A stretch of DNA of 64,000 nt. Source: an uncultured Rhodospirillales bacterium. Lineage in GTDB: Bacteria > Pseudomonadota > Alphaproteobacteria > Acetobacterales > Acetobacteraceae. The DNA lies in contig CAILMF010000054.1 of the NCBI GenBank assembly GCA_903835235.1, positions 513,654 through 577,653 on the forward strand. Direction: 5' to 3'. This document shows positions 53,250-62,500 of the stretch, piece by piece. A program made the translations under genes and the position numbers. Positions within the stretch are counted from its first letter, which is position 1. Each line of letters begins with the position of its first letter. Below the pieces are notes generated by a model. It made no database searches. It was not told the origin of the DNA and worked only from the letters and a program-made list of their open reading frames with translations.

Positions 53250-53552
53250 GCTGCCGTGGCACCCGTCCCGCGGCTTGCCAATGAGACGCTGTGCTGGCCG
53301 CACTCGCGGCGGCGCTTCCGCGCACGCGGATTCTGGCGCGGTCATTAAGACCGTCCCTGCCGCGGCCGCAATTTAATTAATGCCCAGGCATACGACTTTT
53401 GCGCGAATTTTGTACTGAAATGTCCCCACGCCATGTTCTGGCACCTAGCGATTATAACTTCTCGTTTACTGATCACGAAAGAGTGATAGATGCCCAAATA
53501 ACTCTAATCGCCACGCATTGGCGCGCCGGCGATACGACCAGGAAGCGATGCC
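53250..53552. other. A+T-richer gap before the giant gene
   Basis: About 300 bases. The part from about 53370 to 53510 is clearly A+T-richer than the neighbourhood and includes ATTTAATTAAT and GATTATAACTT stretches, and a small inverted repeat ATCAC/GTGAT near 53473. It probably holds the promoter of the giant gene and perhaps an operator. I could not place a -35/-10 pair with good spacing. No convincing gene. Confidence 0.5.
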
Positions 53553-56500
53553 ATGGCCACCGTGACCCTCTTTGCATTCGATGACGGCGTTCTGGGCACC
53601 GAACTTTGGGCCATGGACTCCAATGTCACCGCTTCCAAACATCTGGTTGCGGACATCAATCCCGGCAGCGCCAACAGCGCGCCGCACAACTTCGTCGCCC
53701 TGCGGGATGGCCTGATCGTCTTCGCCGCCACCAACGCCATCAACGGCACGGAGCTCTGGGCCACGGATGGCACGCCTGCCCACACCTACCTGGTCAAGGA
53801 CATCTCCGCCTCCGGTGGCAGCAACCCGCGGCTGATCTCGGCTCTCGGCGATGGCCGCGCCGTCTTCCTGGCCGACCCCACCTCCAACAACCCGCAGCTG
53901 TGGATCACCGACGGCTCCGCGGCCGGCACCACGCAGATCTCCGCCGCGCCGATCACCTTCGGCACCTTCACCCTGCCGCCCTCGGTCAGCATCACCACCA
54001 CCGCGGCCAGCGAAGGTATCTACCTCGAGAGCATCGGCGTGACCGCGCCGCTGCCGCGCACGCTGGTGAACGGCGCCAGCACCAGCCTAGGCACCAACAA
54101 CGCCACCTTCCTGCTCAACGGATTCGGCATTGCCGGCGATACGGTGGAGATATTCTCCTTCGCCACTTCGGTCGGCACCACCCTGGTGCAGGCCGATGGT
54201 ACCTGGAGCAAGGTGGTGACCTTGACCAATCAGGGCGAGCAATCCTTCACCGCCGCGGAATCGGACGCCGTCGGCACCAGCTTCACCGCGCCCCTCTCGG
54301 TCATCTACGACAGCATCGCCCCGGTCGTGCAGATCACCAACGGGCCGGTCATCCTGTCCAACTCCACCAGCGCCCGGATCATCGGCACCAGCGTCGATGC
54401 CAACAGCAGCAATGGGGTCGCCTTCTCCGTCGATGGCGGCGCCTTCGACAGGAGCTTCGGTGCGCCCGGCGGCATTTTCAATGCCTTCGTGCCGGTTGGC
54501 ACAGACGGCCTGCACACGGTTGTCGCCAAGGCGTTCGACCTGTTGGGAAATGTCAGCGTCAGCAATACCGTGACGGTTGATATCGACACCATCCTTCCCG
54601 TCATCACCCTGACCAACCCGTTCCACGCCACCAACACGCCGACCATCGTCATCACCGGCACCGTCACCGATGTGCATGTCGGCAGCACCGTCCAGATCAC
54701 CGACGAATTAGGTGCGCTGGTCGGCACCGGCAGCATCGCCGCCGACAACAGCTTCGCGGTCACCACGACGATGAGCGTGGAAGGCTTCCACCACCTTACG
54801 CTCAAGACCACCGACGGCGCGGGCAACCAGGGCACCCTGGTCTCCAACATGCTGCTGGACGCCCGCGGCCCGAACTTGGCCATCACCGCGCCCCGCGTGG
54901 TCAACAGCACTTTCACCCTCTCCGGCCTTGCCAGGGACGACCTGTCGCCGCTGCAGGGGTTCATCAATACCTACATCGATGGACTCAGCACCGGGGGCTT
55001 CTTCTTCTTCTCCAACGACCCCCATGGTTTCCAGCCCGGCAATGGCTACGCGTTCACGTCCCAGCAGACGCTGGTCGGCGAAGGCGCCCACACCATCCTG
55101 GTGAAGACCGACGACAACCTGGTCAACACCGGCACGTCCAATACGCTGACCGTCATCCTCGACCAGACCGCGCCGGTCATCGCCATCGATACCTCGGTGC
55201 CGCTGGTCAACGCCAACGCCGTGCTGACCGGCCATGTGACCGATCTGAACCTGGGCACCAGCGTATCCTTCTTCGTCGACGGCAGCACCACTGCCGCGGC
55301 CACCACCGGCCTGAATACCAATGGCAACTGGTCCGGCCTGGTGCCGCTGACCGGGGATGGCATCCACAGCATCGTCGCCCAGACCTTCGATGCCGGTGGC
55401 AACACCGGCAGCAGCAGCGCCGTGCTGGTGGAACTGGACGCCACGCGCCCCGTGGTCACCATCACCTCCCCGGGCATCCACACCACGCAGGCGGTGCAGA
55501 CCATCACCGGCACCGCCACCGACCTGCATGTTGGCGCCACCGTCTCGGTCTATGACAGCGGTGCCGTCACCCCGCTGGCCACCGCCACCGTGCAGTCCGA
55601 TGGCACCTGGTCCACCTCGGTCACGCTGGTGGGCGAACGCAGCCACAGCCTGGTGGCGAAGAACACCGACACCGCCGGCAATACCGGCAGCAGCGCGGCC
55701 GTGGTGGATGTCTATGACATCTCCGCGCCCGTGGTCACCATCGCCAACCCCTCCGGCCTCAGCAGGCTGGCCAATGTCACGCTGACCGGCCAGGTCAGCG
55801 ACCTCAGCCCGGATATCAACGTCCTCCTTTATGTGGATGGCTCCAGCACGCCGCTCGCCAGCCCCACCCTCTCCGGCAACAACTGGTCCGCCGTGGTGAC
55901 GCTGGTGGGCGAGAACGTCACCCACACCTTTGTCGTCAAGCACACCGATACGCTCGGCTTCACCGGCACCAGCAACACGGTTTCGCTGACGCTGGACAGC
56001 GTCGCGCCGGTGGTGACCATTGCCAATGCCGGCGGCGTGACCAATGTCACCGACCAGACCCTCAGCGGCACGGTGGTGGACCTGCACCTGGGCGCCACGG
56101 TCAGCCTGTACGACAACGGCACGCTGTTCGGCACCGCCACCGTGCAGGCCGATGGCACCTGGAGCACGGCGGTTCACTTTGCCGATGGCGCGCACAGCAT
56201 CATCGCCCGCGATACCGACACAGCCGGCAATGTCGGCAGCAGCGCGGCGGTCAACTACACCATCGACACCGTCGCCCCCGTTGGCGTGACGCTGGTGGTG
56301 CCGGCCACGAGCGATACCTACGCCCGGGTCTCGTCCTTCGACCCCGCGGGCCTGAAAGTTGGCGCGGACAGCAATGTCAGCGGGCTTATCGCCCAGGACG
56401 CCAGCGGCAACCTGTATGGCACCTTTGCCGGCCGTTACACGACCAACAACACAACCAACCTCTCGACGGACTTGGATTACGGCCGCATCTTCGAGATTTC

Positions 56501-59500
56501 GGCGGACAAGATGCTGTCCAGCACGCTGTACACCGTACCCGTCTCGGCGACGAACAAGCTTCATGTCTCCACCACGCCGTATTACCAGCCGACCAGCGGC
56601 GGCGTCACCATCGACGCGGCTGGCAATCTGTATGGGTTCCGGGTAGGCCAGGTCGACCAGCCCCAAACCAACAACCTTGCAATTTCCGATGCGATAAGCA
56701 CGATCTGGGAGTTGGCCGCCGGCAGCAGCACCCCGACGACGGTCTTTACCTTCAGTGACCTGCAGACGACCGACGGTCACGACAACAACAACCACATCCT
56801 CACCGGCAAGACGCTGCTGTCGCTGGTGTCGGATGCGCAGGGCAATCTCTACGGCGTGAACAGCCTCATCTTTGGCGCCTCTGGCCTGGATGTTTTCAAG
56901 ATCGACGCCACCTCGCACCAACTGACGGTGCTGCATCATTTTGATTCGACCCATCTTTATCCTACCGCGGGTTCCTTTGGCTCCACTATTTTTGGCCCGG
57001 CAGACCCGCTCGCCAGTATCAAGGTGAATTCGAGCGGCGATGTATTTTTGACGACGGAAATTTATCTAACCACCAATAGTCCAGAGCCAAAATACGGCGC
57101 GCAAGTTTATGAAATCTCCCATACTGGAGAGTTCAGTACACTTGCCGACTGGACGTATCGCGATTACTCCGGCAGCCCGAGGTCAATTCCGGGCGGCATC
57201 ACCCTGGATCCCAGTGGTAATATTTATTACTACCAATACGGTGGCACCCCTGGCACGCCCTTCTCTGATCTAAGTCGCATCATGAAAATCGATGCTGTCA
57301 CTCATGAGCAATCCCTCCTGCTATCCACCAGCAACGGCCCGACAACGCTTGGCAGTATGATTGTTGACGCCGAGGGCCGGGTGTTCGGCATTTCGCCGAT
57401 CGGTGGCGCCAACAACGCCGGCTACCTGTGGCAGCTCAAGGCCACCAACAACCCGCAGTCACCCGGCACCGTGGTGGACCTGCACGACTTCAACGCGAAC
57501 GACGGGGTGACCGCTGACTCCATCGCCTTCAACGCCGATGGCGATATCGTCGGCGTGCTGAGTGGTGCCCGGGCTTCCACGTTCAGTTCCTTCTCGAACT
57601 CGGGCGGCGTCTTCACCTATTCGTCGAGCCCGCTGACCAACGTGGCCAGCCACACCCTGACAGGCTCCGGCGAGGCCGGCAGCACCATCACCATCCTCGA
57701 CCACGGTACCACCGTTGTCGGCACCACCACGGTGCTGGCCAACCGCAGCTGGAGCGTGACGGTCGCGCCGACCGCCCAAGGGGTGCATGTGCTGTCCGCC
57801 CGCGACACGGATGCGGCCGGCAACTTCACCAATGCCTCCGGCACCGTGCGCTACAACCTGGACAGCATCGCCCCCACCATCACGCCGGCAACCACCGGCG
57901 GGCTGACCAGCAACCCGTCCCAGACCATCAGCGGCACCATCAGCGACGCCCACCTGGGCACCACCATTGCCATCCGCGACAACGGTACGGGGGCCCTGCT
58001 GGCCACCGCGACCATCGACACCACCAACCACTGGACCGCCAACATCACCCTCACCGGGGACGGCGTCCACACCCTGCGGCTCGTTTCCACGGATACGGCG
58101 GGCAACACCGCCACCCTCCTCGCTCCGGTCTTCGACCTCGACACCACCACGCCGGTCACCGTCATCACCTCCCCGGCGGTCATCACCAACCACGCGCCGG
58201 TCGTCACCGGCACCGTGGCGGATGCACACCCCGGCAGCATCGTCTCGCTGTTCGACAACGGCAGCGCCACGCCCATCGCCACCGCCACCGTGCTGGCCAA
58301 TGGCACCTGGAGCACGGCGGTAACGCTGGTGGGCGAAGGCAACCACAGCCTGGTGGCCAGGAACACCGACCTGCTCGGCTTCACCGGCAGCAGCGCCGCG
58401 GTGGTGGAGGTCTACGACATCACCCTGCCCGTGGTCGCGATCACCTCGGCCGCGGTGCTGACCGCCAGCGCCAGCCAGCTCATCACCGGCACCGCGTCGG
58501 ACCTGCACCTGGGCAGCACCGTCTTCATCTACGACAACGGCTCGGCCACCGCGCTCGGCAGCGCCACCGTGCTGGGCGACGGCACCTGGTCCACCACCGT
58601 TACCCTGTTGGGCGACGGCAACCACAGCCTGGTGGCGCGGAACACCGACGCCGCCGGCAACATCGGCAGCAGCAACACCGTGGTGGACGTGCTGGACACC
58701 ACGGCCCCCGTCGTCGTCACCACCACCCTGCCTGTCATCACCAACGTCGCCGCCCAGCTCCTCAGCGGCACCGTGGCAGACGCGCACCCCGGCAGCACCG
58801 TCGCCATCTACGACAATGGCGGCAGCACGCCGCTGGCCACCGCCACGCTGGATGGCCTGGGCGCCTGGAGCACCACGGTCACCCTGGCGGGTGAAGGCCC
58901 GCACAGCCTGGTGGTCCGCAACGTCGATGCGGTCGGCAATGCCGGCAACAGCACCGCCATCATCGACATCTACGACATCACCGCCCCGGCCATCGTCATC
59001 GGTACCGCCGGCGGCCTGATCAACCAGCGCAGCCAGCTCATCACCGGCACGGCGACGGACGCCAACCCCACCACCACCGTGCATATCCTGGACGGCGCCA
59101 CCGAGATCGGCACCACCACCGTGCTGGCCAATGGCAGCTGGAGCACAACGGTCACCCTGCTGGACCTGCAGGGCACCCACAGCCTGGCCGCGACCGAGAC
59201 CGACCTGGCCGGCAACCCCGGCACCAGCGCCGCCGTGCTGTACACGCTGGACACCATCGCCCCGGTGGTCGCCATCACCACCGCCGGCGGCCTGACCAAC
59301 AGCCCCGCCCAGGTCATCGCCGGCAACGTGGACCTGGATGATGTCGGCTCCACCGTGCATGTGCTGGACGGTGCCACCGAAATCGGCACCGCCACCGTGC
59401 AGGCCGATGGCAGCTGGACCACCACCGTCACGCTGGCCCTGGTGCAGGGCCTGCACAGCATCACCGCCACCGACACCGACCCGGCCACCAACCTGGGCAC

Positions 59501-62500
59501 CAGCAACACCATCGCCTTCACGCTGGACACCGTTGCCCCGGCGCTGGTCATCGCCACCACCGGTGGCCTGACCAACCAGCGAGCCCAGCTCCTCACCGGC
59601 AGCGTCGGCACCGAGGATGCCGGCACCACCGTGCATGTGCTGGACGGCAGCACCGAGGTCGCCACCGCCACGGTGCAGGCCGATGGCAGCTGGTCCACCA
59701 CCGTCACGCTGCTGAACGTGCAGGGCACCCACAACCTCAGCGCCACGGATACGGATGCCGCCGGCAACACGGCCAGCGCCACCGGCCCCAGCTTCACCCT
59801 GGACAGCATCGCCCCGGTTGTCGTCATCGACACCACCGGCGGCCCGACCAACCAGCTGAGCCATGGCCTTTCCGGTACCGTCGGCCTGGATGATGTCGGC
59901 GCCACCGTGCACATCCTGGATGGCATCACCCAGATCGGCACCGCCACCGTGCAGGCCGATGGCAGCTGGACCACCACCGTCACGCTGGCCCTGGTGCAGG
60001 GCACCCACAGCCTAACCGCCACGGTGACCGACCCGGCCACCAACCTCGGCACCAGCAACACCCTGGCCTATGCGCTGGACACCATCGCACCGGTCGTCAG
60101 CATCAGCACCACCGCGGGCCTGACCAACCAGGCCAACCCGACCGTGACCCTCAGCGGCCTGGCCGAGTTCGGCTACCTGGTGACGGTGCTGGATGGCGGC
60201 AGCGCCATCGGCACGGCCACCGTGCTGGCCGACGGCACCTGGTCCACCAGCATCGCCATCGGCGGCGAAGGCGTTCACACCTTCACCATTTCCGAGACCG
60301 ACATCGCCGGCAACACCGGCACCAGCAGCACGGTGCCCTACACCATCGACACCACGGCGCCGGCCATCATCCTCGGCACTGTGGGCGGCCTGACCAACCA
60401 GCCCAGCCAGACCATCAGCGGCACCCTGGCCGACGCCAACCCCGGCGCGCTGGTCCACATCATGGATGGCGCGACCGAGATCGCCACCGCCACCCGGGCC
60501 GGCGACGGCAGCTGGACTGCCACCGTCACCCTGGGTGCGCAGGGCGCCCATGTCATCTCCGCCACCGCAACCGACCTGGCGGGCAATGCCGGCGCCAGCG
60601 GCAGCACCACCTTCACGCTGGACACGATCGCCCCCAGCGTCGCCATCACCAGCAGCGGCGGCCTGACCAACCAGGCCTCGCAGACCGTCTCCGGCACCGG
60701 CGAGTCCGGCACCACCGTGCAGCTCTATGATGGCGCCGCAGCCATCGGCGCCAGTGCCGTCGTCGGCGCCGGCGGCACCTGGTCGCAGACCATCACGCTG
60801 GCCAGCCAGGGCGGCCACAGCATCACCGCGCGGGATACGGATGCCGCCGGCAACTTCAGCACCAGCGCCGCGGTTGCCTATACGCTGGACAGCATCGCCC
60901 CGGCGCTGGTCATCGGCACCGCCGGTGGCGCCACCAATGCGCGCGCGCAGACCATCTCGGGCACCGTCGGCACCGTGGATGCCGGCACGGTGGTACACAT
61001 TCTGGCCGGCACCACCGAAATCGGCACCGCCACCGTGAACGGCGCCGGCGCCTGGAGCGCGCTGGTCGACCTCACGGTCATCGGCCCCCAGACCCTCACC
61101 GTGCAGGACACCGACACCGCGGGCAACCTGGCCACCGCCGCTGTCAGCTTCGACTACACGCCCATCGCCATTCCGGCGCCCGCGGCCGGTATCTCGGCCA
61201 TCAGCGGCGACATCATCGTCGTCGACGCTGCCTTCGCGCCGTTGAGCGGCCTGACCAAGCTGGTATTGAACGGCACCGGCATCAACACCGTCACCGTCGC
61301 CAGCAATGCGGCGGCAGCGTTCAGCAACGCCATCCAGATCGTCTCCTCGCTCGCCACGGGCGGCTCGCAGATCGACGGCAGCGCGCTGACGGCGGCGACG
61401 ACGCTGACGGCCACCGGCTCCACCGCCGCCGATCTCATCATCGGCGGTGCGGGCGACGACGTCATCACCGGCTTCGGCGGTGCCGACACGATGATCGGCG
61501 GTGCCGGCAACGATACCTTCGTCTTCTCCACCCTGGCGCGGCTGACCACGCCGGGCCGCCTGGCGGATGGTGGCGCCGGCAGCGACGCCGTGCGGCTCAA
61601 CTTCGCCGGCGCCATTGCCGATGCGGCGTTCACCGGCCTGAGCAACATGGAGCAGCTGGTGCTGCGTGGCGCCGGCAGCACCGCCGTGACGCTGGCGGCC
61701 ACCGCCGCCGCCACCTTCGGCACGCTCACCACCGTCAACGCCTCGGCCACGGTCACGGCGTTGTCGCTCGACGCCACCGCCTACGGGGCCGCCAATGCCA
61801 TCAGCGTGGTTGGCACCACCGCCGCCGACACCATCCTGGGCGGTGCCGGCAATGACTTCATCCGCGGTGGCGGCGGCGCGGACAGCATCGCCGCCGGCGC
61901 CGGCAACGACACCATCAGCTTCCTGGCCAGTGCCGACCTCGTCTTCGCCGGCCGCACGGTAAATGGCGGCGCCGGGAGCGACACGCTCGACCTCGGCTTC
62001 ACCGGCAGCATCGCCGACAGCGCCTTCACCGGCATCAGCAGCATCGAGGCGATCATCCTCTCCGGCGCCGGCGCTACAACCCTGACCCTGGGCGCCAATG
62101 CCGCGGCCACCATGGCCAACCAGTTGCTTGTCACCGCCGGCACCAGCGCCACCAGCGTGGTGGTGAACGGCAGCGCCCTGCTCGCCAGCGCCAGCCTGAA
62201 TGTCACCGGCTCCGCCGGCGGCGACAGCCTGGCGGGTGGGGCCGGCAACGACACCCTGGCGGGCAAGGCCGGCAACGACAGCCTGACCGGCGGCGCCGGC
62301 GTCGACCGCTTCATCGTCGATGCCGGGGTTGATACCGTGACCGACCTCGGCGCCGGCGGCGCCGACCTGCTCGTGGTATCCGCCGGCGCAACCGTCAACG
62401 CCACCCTCGGCGCGACCTGGACGGCGACGGCCGCCTCCAGCAACGCCGGCACCGCCACACTGACGGCCGCCGGCTTCGCGGTGAACCTGGCGGCCGCCAC

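Noticed and set aside
54708..60008. Long minus-strand open frames opposite the giant gene (748 and 849 codons)
   Set aside because: Low-complexity Gly/Asp/Val-rich mirror translations of the repeat DNA. The plus frame shows recognisable domains and a ribosome-binding site; the minus frames do not.
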